NCBI GenBank assembly: GCA_014896255.1
Contig: JADBKT010000004.1
Span: 1-32,911 of the forward strand
Source: Hydrogenibacillus sp.
GTDB lineage: Bacteria; Bacillota; Bacilli; Thermicanales; DSM-22653
DNA length: 32,911 bases
Direction: 5' to 3'
In this document: positions 22,988-31,151 of the stretch, in pieces
Layout of the letters: each line of letters opens with the position of its first letter
Numbering within the stretch: the stretch's first letter is position 1
Program-made: the position numbers and the translations under genes
Notes under the pieces: model-generated
Database searches by the model: none
What the model was told of the DNA's origin: nothing
Seen by the model: only the letters and a program-made list of their open reading frames with translations

Positions 22988-23896
22988 TCAAAGCGTATCG
23001 GGATCAAAGCGCTTGTTCTGCAGGAGCGTCTCCTTGCGCAGCGTGCGGCACGCGCAGCCGACCGGCTCCGCCGGGCTCGCTTTCAGCGCGTCGAGGAGGA
23101 TATGCCCGATCGTCTCCGCTTCGTTGTAGAAAATGTCGGCGAGATCGCGATGTTCCCAATCTCGGATGACGCCTTCCGCATAGTTGACGATCATGTAAAT
23201 CCCACTGTAGCAGGCGCCGATCTCCCGCGCCAGATACACTTCCGGCACGATGCTCTGGCCGATCACGTCGGCGCCCATCCAGCGGAACGCCTGCACCTCG
23301 GCCCGGCTCTCAAAATGCCGGCCGTCGGTGTTGAGGTACACCCCACGCGTAAACACATGCCGACCGGTGCCCACAAGGCGCCGCCGGGCCGCCTCGGCCA
23401 GATGTTTCGTCCCCGTCGGACAGATCGGATCGCGCATGATGAGGAGGAACGGTCCGCCGAGAGACACGTCCTGACGCATCGAGTAATCGATGTAGTCGTC
23501 CGGAATGATGAGATCCCTCAGTTCGAGCAGTCGGTTGACGCTCCCGACGCCGCCTTCGACGTAAATCCGGACCACGCCCGCCTCGCGCAAGACCCAAAAA
23601 ACCTGTTTCGACGCATCCGCCCGCGAGACGTGCGGCGGCCGCCAACCGTGCATCTTGACCGTGAGAAAGCGTTTCCCGTCTACTGCGGCAAGCTTAAAAG
23701 GCGGGCTCGTCCCGTACGGCGTCTCAAAGACGAGATCGCGCGCCAGGACGGCGGTATCGTCGCGGCCGAGCGCTTCCGGAAAATCGATCGAAAAGGTGCT
23801 CGATCCGCCGATGATCGCAAAATCCGCCTGCGGTACCGGACGCATGACGTGTGTGCCGCGTTCGGCGTCGTGTTCCGTATGGAAGGAAAATGCCAT
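22988..23896 (-). CDS. MTAP-like purine nucleoside phosphorylase
   Basis: A 302-residue member of the PNP/MTAP family, which cleaves 5'-methylthioadenosine or a purine nucleoside with phosphate. It has the phosphate-site start ADFAIIGGSSTFSIDFPE, the segment FLTVKMHGWRPPHVSRADASKQVFWVLREAGV, and a substrate-side motif GADVIGQSIVPEVYLAREIGACYSGIYMIVNYAEG. Canonical MTAP has IGGSGLY, RHGR-H and M(T/S)--PE at these places, so this is a divergent member whose substrate is uncertain. The C-terminus carries an extra Cys pair (GCAC). ATG 23896 was chosen for GGGAG 9 bases upstream; 23905 is the alternative. Confidence 0.8.
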   Translation of the reverse strand: MAFSFHTEHDAERGTHVMRPVPQADFAIIGGSSTFSIDFPEALGRDDTAVLARDLVFETPYGTSPPFKLAAVDGKRFLTVKMHGWRPPHVSRADASKQVFWVLREAGVVRIYVEGGVGSVNRLLELRDLIIPDDYIDYSMRQDVSLGGPFLLIMRDPICPTGTKHLAEAARRRLVGTGRHVFTRGVYLNTDGRHFESRAEVQAFRWMGADVIGQSIVPEVYLAREIGACYSGIYMIVNYAEGVIRDWEHRDLADIFYNEAETIGHILLDALKASPAEPVGCACRTLRKETLLQNKRFDPDTL

Positions 23897-23945
23897 GGCG
23901 TTCATCTCCCGATTCGTTCTCATCTGTTCGCCGACACCGCCGTGT

Positions 23946-24419
23946 TCACAGGAGCCCGGGAAAATCATTCTGCCGGAGCGCCTCATACAAGACGAGCGCC
24001 ACGGCGTTGGACAAATTGAGCGAGCGAAGCGTCCTGCGCATCGGAATGCGCAGCACTTGCGCCGGATGGGCTTCAAGCAAGGCGTCGGGAAGGCCACTGG
24101 TCTCCTTGCCGAAAACGAGCACGTCCCCGGGGAGAAACCGGACGTCGGAGTAGCGGCGCCGTCCTTTTGTAGAAAAATAAAAAAAGCGGTGTCCCGCATA
24201 ATGGCGATCGACGTCGGCCAGCGAGGCGAACTCGATCACGCGCACCTCCGGCCAATAATCGAGACCGGCGCGCTTTAAGTACTTGTCCTCCAAGGAAAAA
24301 CCGAGCGGATGAACGAGGCCGAGCGTCGCCCCCGTCACCGCGCACGTCCGGGCGATATTCCCCGTGTTCGACGGAATTTCCGGTTCAACCAAGACGATGT
24401 GAAAGGCCAACCTGGACAT
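23946..24419 (-). CDS. trmL: tRNA (cytidine(34)-2'-O)-methyltransferase TrmL
   Basis: A 157-residue SPOUT methyltransferase modifying the wobble ribose of tRNA-Leu. It has the family start FHIVLVEPEIPSNTGNIARTCAVTGATLGLVHPLGFSLEDKYLKRAGLDYW, the middle DVLVFGKETSGLP and the knot motif RIPMRRTLRSLNLSNAVALVLYEALRQ, all diagnostic for TrmL/YibK. Length is the family norm. ATG 24419 follows GAAGG closely (2 bases), so initiation may be weak. The gap to the phosphorylase gene is 49 bases. Confidence 0.94.
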   Translation of the reverse strand: MSRLAFHIVLVEPEIPSNTGNIARTCAVTGATLGLVHPLGFSLEDKYLKRAGLDYWPEVRVIEFASLADVDRHYAGHRFFYFSTKGRRRYSDVRFLPGDVLVFGKETSGLPDALLEAHPAQVLRIPMRRTLRSLNLSNAVALVLYEALRQNDFPGLL

Positions 24420-24477
24420 CACCTTCGATCTGCCGTTCGACCGATGCCGCCCATCCGCCGAAGGACCGTCAACCGGG

Positions 24478-25110
24478 TTACGCCGGGGGATCAGGATCGC
24501 CCGGGCCATAAGACACTTCCGGGCGATCCTGATCTAAAGACGCTCCTGGGCGATCCGCGGCTCGGCGCCCGCGCTCCAAAGCGCGTCGTTCGTGCTCCAA
24601 AAGCGCCGCTTTGATCTCCAATCCGGCGCGGTACCCGACCAGCGCGCCGCTGGAACCGACCACCCGATGACACGGGACGAACAACAGCACGGGGTTGTCA
24701 TGCACGGCTCGGGCCACGGCGCGCACCGCCTTCGGCGCGCCGATCGCCGCGGCCACGGCTTTGTACGAACGCGTCTCGCCGAACGGGATGGCCCGCATCG
24801 CTTCCCAGACGCTCCGCATAAAGGGCGTCCCCGACAGATCGAGGGGCACCGCCGTGAGCGCCTTAGGGTCGCCGGCGGCATACCGCTCGAGCGCCTCCGC
24901 CTCCAGGCGAAAGGCCGCAAGCTTCCGCTTGAGCTCAGGAGAGGCCGAAAAACGGCGCCGCAAGAAGCGCAACATGGAGGCGGTCGTTCGCTCACCGGCG
25001 TCAAAATCGGCGTAGAGAAGCCCTCCGTCCGTCTTCGCCAAGCGAAGCATGCCGATAAACGTCGAAAGCTGCGCCTCGTACACGATCGCCCGCCCGCCGC
25101 CGTCCGTCAC
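24478..25110 (-). CDS. ogt: Methylated-DNA--protein-cysteine S-methyltransferase
   Basis: A 210-residue suicide DNA-repair protein removing alkyl groups from O6-alkylguanine. The active-site motif is VPCHRVVGSSGALVGYRAGLE with Cys147, preceded by the DNA-binding region GTPFMRSVWEAMRAIPFGETRSYKAVAAAIGAPKAVRAVA. It starts with GTG 25110 after AAAGGGGGCGGAG. About 30 residues after LLEHERR (RGRRAADRPGASL... to the end) go beyond the normal family end. They are encoded by imperfect repeats and a perfect 16-base-pair inverted repeat, suggesting tail extension by repeat expansion or a mobile repeat. Confidence 0.92.
   Translation of the reverse strand: MTDGGGRAIVYEAQLSTFIGMLRLAKTDGGLLYADFDAGERTTASMLRFLRRRFSASPELKRKLAAFRLEAEALERYAAGDPKALTAVPLDLSGTPFMRSVWEAMRAIPFGETRSYKAVAAAIGAPKAVRAVARAVHDNPVLLFVPCHRVVGSSGALVGYRAGLEIKAALLEHERRALERGRRAADRPGASLDQDRPEVSYGPGDPDPPA
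24489..24545. repeat. Inverted and imperfect tandem repeat at the 3' end of ogt
   Basis: GATCAGGATCGCCCGG (24489-24504) is exactly inverted at 24519-24534 with a 14-base loop. An imperfect 27-base direct repeat starts at about 24514 (ACACTTCCGGGCGATCC) and 24541 (CGCTCCTGGGCGATCC). The hairpin is inside coding sequence and may also end the ogt transcript. Confidence 0.75.
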
Positions 25111-25139
25111 CGCGCTCCGCCCCCTTTACCCCGCGCTCA

Positions 25140-26306
25140 TCAATCGTATTGTATCAAAGAAGGGGGTTGTTCGGCACCCAGCATTTTTAACGCCGAAGCG
25201 ATTTCCGCCTGCACTTCGGGGTCCGCCTCTTTTTCCTGGGCGGAGCGGAGCGCCGCCCTCGCCGCTTCTCCGCCGATTTTGCCGAGCGCCCAGGCGGCGG
25301 TGCCGCGGATGACCGGGCGCGCATCCGCGTTAAGCCGTTCGGCGAGGACAGGGACGGCGTACGTCGCGCGAAAATGCGCCAAGGCGATGATGGCGTTCCG
25401 CTCCAACGTCCGCTTTCCGCGCCATCCGGCCGCCGTTTTGGCGAACGTCTGCCGGAACGTTTTTTTGGGCATGCCGACGAGCGGGAGCAAAAGCGGCTTG
25501 ACTACCTCCGGATCCGGCGCAAAATCGTCATGATGTTCGGCGTTCACGCCTTGATTGTAGGGGCAGACAACCTGGCACGTGTCACAGCCGTAAAGCCGGT
25601 TGCCGAGTTTTTCGCGGAACGGGAGCGGGACCATGCCCTTTGTCTGCGTGTGATAAGACAAACATTTTTTCCCGTCCAGCTGCCCCGGCCGGACGAATGC
25701 GTCCGTCGGACACGCGGTGAGGCACTTCGTACACGTGCCGCACCGCTCCTCCATCGGTTCATCCGGCGGAAGCGGCAGGTCGAGGATGAGTTCGCCGAGG
25801 TAGACGAACGAGCCGTACGTCGGCGTGATGAGCATGCCGTTTTTCCCGATCCAGCCGATCCCCGCCCGTTCAGCGACGGCGCGGTCGGAGAGCACGCCGG
25901 TGTCGACCATCACTTCCCCGCGCGCCTCCGGCACCCGGGCGCGGATCCAATCGAACAGCGTTTTAAGACGCTCGCGGAGGACGAGGTGGTAATCACGGCC
26001 CCAGGCAGAGCGGGCGATAAATCCCCGATGCGCACCGGGGATCGATTTCGGCGCATTCCGAAGTCGCGACGGATAGGCCATCGCCGCGGCGACGATCGAT
26101 TGCGCCCAGGGCATCGTCCGGCGGGGGTCGACGCGCTCGTCGATCGAACCTTTTTCGAACCCGGTGTCGTAACCGTTCTGGTAATATGCCTCAAGCTTCG
26201 GCCGAAGGTCCAGAAACGGTTCCGCCGTCGTCACCCCGACGGCATCGAGGCCGATCTCCCGCGCCGCCGCCTTGAGTTCCGCCTTCAAAGCGTTCCAATC
26301 CACCAC
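25140..26306 (-). CDS. queG: Epoxyqueuosine reductase QueG
   Basis: A 388-residue cobalamin- and Fe-S-dependent enzyme for the last step of queuosine synthesis on tRNA. It has an N-terminal QueG domain (GLDAVGVTTAEPFLDLRP; DTGVLSDRAVAERAGIGWIGKNGMLI). The ferredoxin-like [4Fe-4S] motifs are CGTCTKCLTACPTDAFV and LYGCDTCQVVCPYNQGV. C-terminal HEAT-type repeats follow (LAHFRATYAVPVLAERLNADARPVIRGTAAWALGKIGGEAA), present in the longer Bacillus-type enzymes. GTG 26306 has GGAGG 7 bases upstream; GTG 26303 is possible. Confidence 0.95.
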   Translation of the reverse strand: MVDWNALKAELKAAAREIGLDAVGVTTAEPFLDLRPKLEAYYQNGYDTGFEKGSIDERVDPRRTMPWAQSIVAAAMAYPSRLRNAPKSIPGAHRGFIARSAWGRDYHLVLRERLKTLFDWIRARVPEARGEVMVDTGVLSDRAVAERAGIGWIGKNGMLITPTYGSFVYLGELILDLPLPPDEPMEERCGTCTKCLTACPTDAFVRPGQLDGKKCLSYHTQTKGMVPLPFREKLGNRLYGCDTCQVVCPYNQGVNAEHHDDFAPDPEVVKPLLLPLVGMPKKTFRQTFAKTAAGWRGKRTLERNAIIALAHFRATYAVPVLAERLNADARPVIRGTAAWALGKIGGEAARAALRSAQEKEADPEVQAEIASALKMLGAEQPPSLIQYD

Positions 26307-26366
26307 TGCCTGACCTCCGCTTCATTCGCCCAACATGCGGATCGGCGCTGGTGATGCGCCGGACAT

Positions 26367-26406
26367 GCGCCCGAGGTGGGCTGAAAATGCCCCCGACGGG
26401 CGCTTT
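26367..26406 (-). terminator. Hairpin after rnhA
   Basis: GCGCCCG (26367-26373) pairs with CGGGCGC (26397-26403), with further GGGC/GCCC pairing inside. It follows the rnhA stop codon (26405-26407) and precedes queG. No good T-run is seen on the minus strand. Confidence 0.4.
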
Positions 26407-26893
26407 ACGTGCGCGAGCGCCGGGAGGGATCCGACCGACGGCGATAGGCCGCCATGGACGAGACCGCCAGCTGATCGACGCGGTTGTTCAGCGCATCGTC
26501 GGCATGACCCCGCACCTTTTCCCAGCGGATGGCGTGTTTCTCGGTTTCGCGGAGTAAAGCCTCCCACAGGTCGCGGTTCTCCACCGGGCCGCCGTCTCTC
26601 TTGCGCCAGCCGTTTTCCGCCCAACGCTTGAGCCATCCTTGCCGAAAGGCATTGACCACATACGCCGAATCGCTGTAGACGACCGCCTTGGACGGCCGTT
26701 TGAGCGCCCGCAGCGCCTCAATCACCGCCGTGAGTTCCATCCGGTTGTTCGTCGTCCGTACGGCGCCGCCCGTGAGCACGCGCTCGTGTTCGCCGTAACG
26801 TAAGAGTGCCGCCCATCCACCCGGCCCTGGGTTGCCCGAACACGCCCCGTCGGTATAGATGATGACCTCGCGCTCCTCTTTTCCCGCTTCCAC
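26405..26893 (-). CDS. rnhA: Ribonuclease HI
   Basis: A 162-residue RNase HI that removes RNA from RNA-DNA hybrids. All catalytic acids are present: Asp15 (IYTDGACSGNPGPGG), Glu53 (NNRMELTAVIEAL), Asp75 (VYSDSAYVV) and Asp140 (NNRVDQLAV), with the helper His130 in VRGHADD and the basic WLKRWAENGWRKRDG handle region. GTG 26893 was chosen because AAGGCGGGAG lies 8 bases upstream; ATG 26923 has no site. The C-terminal tail RRRSDPSRRSRT is basic. Confidence 0.94.
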   Translation of the reverse strand: MEAGKEEREVIIYTDGACSGNPGPGGWAALLRYGEHERVLTGGAVRTTNNRMELTAVIEALRALKRPSKAVVYSDSAYVVNAFRQGWLKRWAENGWRKRDGGPVENRDLWEALLRETEKHAIRWEKVRGHADDALNNRVDQLAVSSMAAYRRRSDPSRRSRT

Positions 26894-26950
26894 GTCGATC
26901 GCTCCCGCCTTTCGCTCGATCATGACCAACGTTACCATAACGCCGCGGGC

Positions 26951-26985
26951 AAAACAATGGCGGCGCCTCCGATCAAGGCGCCGCC
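26951..26985 (-). terminator. Intrinsic terminator of the gene at 26973
   Basis: Minus strand GGCGGCGCC-ttgatcgga-GGCGCCGCC followed by ATTGTTTTG. The 9-base-pair stem starts inside the last codons, and the stop codon is in the loop. Confidence 0.75.
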
Positions 26986-27614
26986 TGTTGGAGCGGTTTG
27001 AACACCGGTATGCCGTCCATTTGTTTTGCTTTTGCATAGCGTTCCAAGAGGGAAAACAGATAGGCCAGATCGTCGCCGGAGAGCTTGTCTTCGACCGCGC
27101 CGTACGCCTCGCCGATCGTCTCCGCCGACCAGCCCCGGGAAAAAATCGCGGCGAGCCGTTCCACATCGTCGACCGTAAGCCGCGACTGCGCCCAGTAGAG
27201 CAAATCCCGCTTTTCCTTGTCCGTCATCGTCGCGGACAGCGTCGCCACGATGTCGTCCAGCCCTTTGGCCGGTCCCATCGCTTCTGCCGACGGCGCTCGA
27301 TCGGCGGACGTTCGGGCGCCGGAGCGATCGGGCGGCGCTATGGCGCCCGAGAGGGATTGCGGCGTTTGAGCGGCTTTCTCCAGCGCCGTCGAAGCATCTT
27401 CGGCGTATTGGAGAAGAGCCGTCCATTCCGCCAGACGATCGTCGAACACCGAACCGATCACCGACCGCATCTCCGCGCGCAGCGCATCCGGCGTTCCGAC
27501 CCAGATGACGGGCCGCTCGCCCGAACCCGAAGCCCACACCGCCGCCGCGTATCCGGCGGCAAACAGCGCCGCCGAGCAAAACAGCCTAAAGACGGCCCAA
27601 AACAATCTCTGCAC
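26973..27614 (-). CDS. Unknown membrane-anchored protein
   Basis: A 213-residue protein that I do not recognise. One N-terminal hydrophobic segment (LFWAVFRLFCSAALFAAGYAAAVWA, residues about 4-28) acts as an anchor or signal. Then come an amphipathic helical region, an Ala/Ser/Pro-rich linker (about 82-112) and a helical C-terminal half, MTDKEKRDLLYWAQSRLTVDDVERLAAIFSRGWSAETIGEAYGAVEDKLS. The pattern suits a regulatory or sensing domain on the outside face. GTG 27614 has GGGAGGG 7 bases upstream, and a clear terminator follows, so it is a real monocistronic gene. The 104 bases to livF show only a weak CCGCAC/GTGCGG hairpin. Confidence 0.7.
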   Translation of the reverse strand: MQRLFWAVFRLFCSAALFAAGYAAAVWASGSGERPVIWVGTPDALRAEMRSVIGSVFDDRLAEWTALLQYAEDASTALEKAAQTPQSLSGAIAPPDRSGARTSADRAPSAEAMGPAKGLDDIVATLSATMTDKEKRDLLYWAQSRLTVDDVERLAAIFSRGWSAETIGEAYGAVEDKLSGDDLAYLFSLLERYAKAKQMDGIPVFKPLQQAAP

Positions 27615-27718
27615 CGTTCAACCCTCCCGCACGGCCGATATCTTCCAGTTTGCCTGTGCGGGGTGAACGATATACGTTCGAGAGCATCGATGAAGATGAG
27701 GATCGTACGCTCGACGGT

Positions 27719-28423
27719 TCAGCCGCCGAGATACGCCGCCCGCACCTTTTCGCTCTGCCGGAGCTCCTCGCTCGTCCCGGACAGCACGATGCGCCCCGTC
27801 TCGATCACATACGCCCGGTGGGCGACGCTTAAGGCCATGTGCGCGTTTTGTTCGATGAGCAAGATCGTCGTCTTTTGTTCATTGATCTCCCGGATGATGG
27901 AAAAAATCGTCTGCACGAGCACCGGTGCCAAGCCCATCGACGGCTCATCCAAGAGCAACAGTTTGGGACGGGCCATCAGCGCCCGACCGATGGCCAACAT
28001 CTGCTGCTCTCCGCCGGAGAGCGTGCCGGCCGCCTGGCGAAGACGCTCTTTGAGGCGCGGAAAAAGGGCGAACACCCGCTCCAAATCTTCTTGCACACCG
28101 GCCTTCTCTTTGCGCAAAAACGCCCCCATCTCCAAGTTTTCCTTGACGGTCAAATTGGCGAAGATGCGCCGCCCTTCCGGCACGTGCGAAATGCCCATGG
28201 CGACGATCTCTTCTGCCCGTCGGCGGGTGATGTCTTCGCCTCGAAAGCGGATGACGCCGTTTTTCGCCCGAACGAGCCCGGAGATCGTCCTAAGGAGCGA
28301 CGTCTTCCCGGCCCCGTTCGCTCCGATCAACGTGACGATTTCGCCTTCGTCGACGATTAAAGAGACCTCTTTGAGCGCATGAATCTTTCCATAAAAGACG
28401 TCGATGCTTTCAAGCGAGAGCAT
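27719..28423 (-). CDS. livF: Branched-chain amino-acid-type ABC transporter ATPase LivF
   Basis: A 234-residue ATPase with Walker A GANGAGKTS, signature LSGGEQQMLAIGRAL, Walker B LLLLDEPSMGLAP and the LivF-typical ISHVPEGRRIFANLTVKENLEMGAF. The switch region is LLIEQNAHMALSVAHRAYVIETG. It is the last gene of the liv operon. Its start overlaps livG by 14 bases, implying coupled translation. No strong terminator is visible after it. Confidence 0.95.
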   Translation of the reverse strand: MLSLESIDVFYGKIHALKEVSLIVDEGEIVTLIGANGAGKTSLLRTISGLVRAKNGVIRFRGEDITRRRAEEIVAMGISHVPEGRRIFANLTVKENLEMGAFLRKEKAGVQEDLERVFALFPRLKERLRQAAGTLSGGEQQMLAIGRALMARPKLLLLDEPSMGLAPVLVQTIFSIIREINEQKTTILLIEQNAHMALSVAHRAYVIETGRIVLSGTSEELRQSEKVRAAYLGG

Positions 28424-29189
28424 CTTCCGCCGCCTCCCCCAAGTACGCTTCGATCACCCGCGGGTTTTTGCGCACGTCCTCCGGACCGCCGTGGGCGATG
28501 AGCACGCCGTGATCGAGGACGTAGATGCGCTCGCTGATGTTCATGACGAGGGACATATCGTGCTCGATGAGCAAGATGGTCATGCCGAACGTCTTCCGCA
28601 CCCGCTCGATCATCTCCATCAGTTCATGCGTCTCCCGCGGGTTCATCCCGGCCGCCGGCTCGTCCAAAAGGAGCAGCTTCGGATGCGTGGCGAGCGCCCG
28701 GGCGATCTCCAACCGGCGCTGCTGCCCGTAAGACAAGTTGCGCGCCGCTTCATCGGCCACCGCGAGAAGTCCCATCGTCTCGAGGAGCGCTCGGCTCTCT
28801 TCGAGCATGCGCCGTTCTTCGCGGCCGAAGCGCGGCAAGCGCAAAATCGAGTCGATGAACGTGTGATGCGTGTTCACTTGATGGGCGATGCGCACATTGT
28901 CGAGCACCGAAAGCTGTTGAAAGAGGCGGATGTTTTGGAACGTCCGGGCGATCCCTTTGCGCGTCAACGCGTACGGGCTCATGCCGTCGATGCGCTCGCC
29001 GAAAAAGCGGATCTCTCCTTCCGTCGGCTTGTAGACGCCGGTAAGCATGTTGAACACCGTCGTCTTTCCGGCGCCGTTCGGGCCGATGAGGGCGACGAGT
29101 TCCCCTTGGTCGAGGAACAGATCCAGCTCTTGGACTGCCCGAAGGCCTCCAAAACGGATGCCGAGTCCTCGCGTTTCCAAGACGCGCAT
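28410..29189 (-). CDS. livG: Branched-chain amino-acid-type ABC transporter ATPase LivG
   Basis: A 259-residue ATPase with Walker A GPNGAGKTT, the LivG-specific GIARTFQNIRLFQQLSVLDNVRIAHQ insert, signature LSYGQQRRLEIARAL and Walker B LLLLDEPAAGMNPRET. The switch His is in LIEHDMSLVM. GGAGG lies 9 bases before the ATG. It is four bases from livM. Confidence 0.95.
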   Translation of the reverse strand: MRVLETRGLGIRFGGLRAVQELDLFLDQGELVALIGPNGAGKTTVFNMLTGVYKPTEGEIRFFGERIDGMSPYALTRKGIARTFQNIRLFQQLSVLDNVRIAHQVNTHHTFIDSILRLPRFGREERRMLEESRALLETMGLLAVADEAARNLSYGQQRRLEIARALATHPKLLLLDEPAAGMNPRETHELMEMIERVRKTFGMTILLIEHDMSLVMNISERIYVLDHGVLIAHGGPEDVRKNPRVIEAYLGEAAEDALA

Positions 29190-29193
29190 CGCT

Positions 29194-30126
29194 TTACGCC
29201 TCCTTCCCCAAGCGCCGCTTCAAAAGGTCGGTAATCTCCCGGTTGCCCATGAGGCCCTGCGGGCGGTACAACATGACGAGGATAAGCACGAGGCTGTAGA
29301 GAATCATGCGCGTCTCCGGAAACGCTTGGAGGTAGATGTTCACCAGACTGAGGAGCGTCGCCGCCAGGATCGCCCCGCTTAAGCTCCCGATGCCGCCCAA
29401 GACGACGATGACGAGAATCTCAAACGACTTTAAAAAGCCGAAGGCCACCGGCTGGATGACGTAAAACTGATGGGCGTACATCGCTCCGGCGATGCCGGCG
29501 AAAAAGGCGCCGACGGCAAAGGCGAGCACTTTGTAATAGGTCGTGTTCACGCCCATCGCCTCGGCGGCCACTTCGTCTTCGCGGATGGCGAGGAGCGCTC
29601 GGCCGTGGGCGGAATTCGTCAAGTTGGCGATGACGATGATCATCACGATCACCGCGATGTACAAATATGTCCAGTTCGTCAGGTGACGGACCTGCATGCC
29701 GGCGGCGCCGCCGACGTAGTCGATGTTGTACAGCGTGATGCGCACGATTTCCCCAAAACCGAGCGTGGCGATGGCGAGATAGTCGCCGCGCAGGCGGAGC
29801 GTCGGCACGCCGACGAGGATGCCGAACAGCGCGGCGGCGACGCCCGCGGCGAGAATCGCCGGCAAGAACGGTTGATCGAGCTTCGTCGTGAGCACCGCCG
29901 AGACGTACGCCCCGACGGCCAGAAAACCCGCGTGCCCGATGGAAAATTGGCCGGTGACGCCGATGATCAAGTGCAGACTCACGGCGAGCATGATGTTGAT
30001 CCCGATGTTCATCAGCATATTTTCATAAAAGGGATCGATCAGCCCCATGCTGAGCATGAGCTGAACGACGGCATATCCGATGAGGAGCAAAAGCCCCGTG
30101 ATCAACGCTTTGCGTCGATTGACCAT
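29194..30126 (-). CDS. livM: Branched-chain amino-acid-type ABC permease LivM
   Basis: A 310-residue inner-membrane permease with eight or more hydrophobic segments and the LivM motifs LHLIIGVTGQFSIGHAGFLAVGAYVSA, LRLRGDYLAIATLGFGEIVR and VVLGGIGSLSGAILAATLL. The first is the signature of this family and UrtC. AGGTG sits 7 bases before the ATG. It is 10 bases from livH. Confidence 0.94.
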   Translation of the reverse strand: MVNRRKALITGLLLLIGYAVVQLMLSMGLIDPFYENMLMNIGINIMLAVSLHLIIGVTGQFSIGHAGFLAVGAYVSAVLTTKLDQPFLPAILAAGVAAALFGILVGVPTLRLRGDYLAIATLGFGEIVRITLYNIDYVGGAAGMQVRHLTNWTYLYIAVIVMIIVIANLTNSAHGRALLAIREDEVAAEAMGVNTTYYKVLAFAVGAFFAGIAGAMYAHQFYVIQPVAFGFLKSFEILVIVVLGGIGSLSGAILAATLLSLVNIYLQAFPETRMILYSLVLILVMLYRPQGLMGNREITDLLKRRLGKEA

Positions 30127-30136
30127 CCGACGACAC

Positions 30137-31012
30137 CTACACTTTCTCCCGGACGTTTTTGCCGAAAAGCCCCTGCGGCATGAACAGCAGGATCAAGATG
30201 AGGATGACAAACGCCACCGCATCGCGAACGAGCGAAAAGCCGAGGGCGCTCACCCATGTCTCGACGAGGCCGAGGACGAGGCCGCCGATCATCGCTCCGG
30301 GGATGCTGCCGATCCCGCCGAGAACCGCGGCGATGAACGCTTTGAGACCGGGAATGAGGCCCATGAGCGGTTCGATCTTCGTATAATACAAGCCGAAGAT
30401 GACGCCCGCCGCCCCGGCCAGCGCCGATCCGAGGGCAAACGTCCAGGAAATCGTCCGATCGACGCTGATGCCCATCAACCGTGCCGCTTCCGCATCGTAG
30501 GAGACGGCGCGCATGGCTTTGCCGATCTTTGTGTAATGGACGATCCATTGCAAAAGGAGCATCAAGACGATCGAGATGAGCAAGATGATCAGCGCATCGG
30601 CGCGGATCGTCGCGCCCAAGATGTGCAGTTTGTCGTTCCCGAACAGGTCAGGATACGCCTCGGGTTGCGGGCCGCGAATGTAAATCGTCGTGTATTCGAT
30701 GAACAGCGACACGCCGATCGCCGTCGTCAGCGCCGCGATGCGCGGCGAATTTCGAAGGCGCCGATAGGCAACGCGTTCGATCAGCACGCCGATGATCGAG
30801 GTGATCGCCATCGCCAAAAGGATGGACGGGATAAAGCCGAGATGAAGCGCCGTAAGCCCGTAGAAGCCGATAAAGGCGCCGAGCATAAAAACATCGCCGT
30901 GCGCGAAATTAATCAATTTTACGATGCCGTAGACCATCGTATAACCAAGCGCGATCAGCGCATAAATGCTCCCCAAAGAAATACCGTTCAGCAGTTGTTG
31001 CAGCCAGTCCAT
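30137..31012 (-). CDS. livH: Branched-chain amino-acid-type ABC permease LivH
   Basis: A 291-residue permease. It has the characteristic start QLLNGISLGSIYALIALGYTMVYGIVKLINFAHGDVFMLGAF, the middle MRAVSYDAEAARLMGISVDRTI and the end FIAAVLGGIGSIPGAMIGGLVLG. ATG 31012 was preferred because the family begins exactly here; the 30 residues encoded by the longer frame are untypical and lie in the attenuator region. The ribosome site GGTGG is weak. Confidence 0.94.
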   Translation of the reverse strand: MDWLQQLLNGISLGSIYALIALGYTMVYGIVKLINFAHGDVFMLGAFIGFYGLTALHLGFIPSILLAMAITSIIGVLIERVAYRRLRNSPRIAALTTAIGVSLFIEYTTIYIRGPQPEAYPDLFGNDKLHILGATIRADALIILLISIVLMLLLQWIVHYTKIGKAMRAVSYDAEAARLMGISVDRTISWTFALGSALAGAAGVIFGLYYTKIEPLMGLIPGLKAFIAAVLGGIGSIPGAMIGGLVLGLVETWVSALGFSLVRDAVAFVILILILLFMPQGLFGKNVREKV

Positions 31013-31061
31013 CGATGAGCCACCGTCCCCAATCACGCGTTTTGATTCCGGGCGTCGAGCA

Positions 31062-31103
31062 ATAGAAAACGGTGGAGAAGCGCCGAATGCAGCGCTTCCC
31101 ACC
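31062..31103 (-). terminator. Attenuator-like intrinsic terminator between livK and livH
   Basis: Minus strand: GGTGG-g-AAGCGC, 8-base loop, GCGCTT-ct-CCACC, then GTTTTCT. It sits in the 139-base gap after livK, the usual place for a partial terminator that raises binding protein over permease. Confidence 0.75.
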
Positions 31104-31151
31104 TGTTTACGCCTTGCTCAATATGCCTCATGTCAACGATCTGACAGATCA

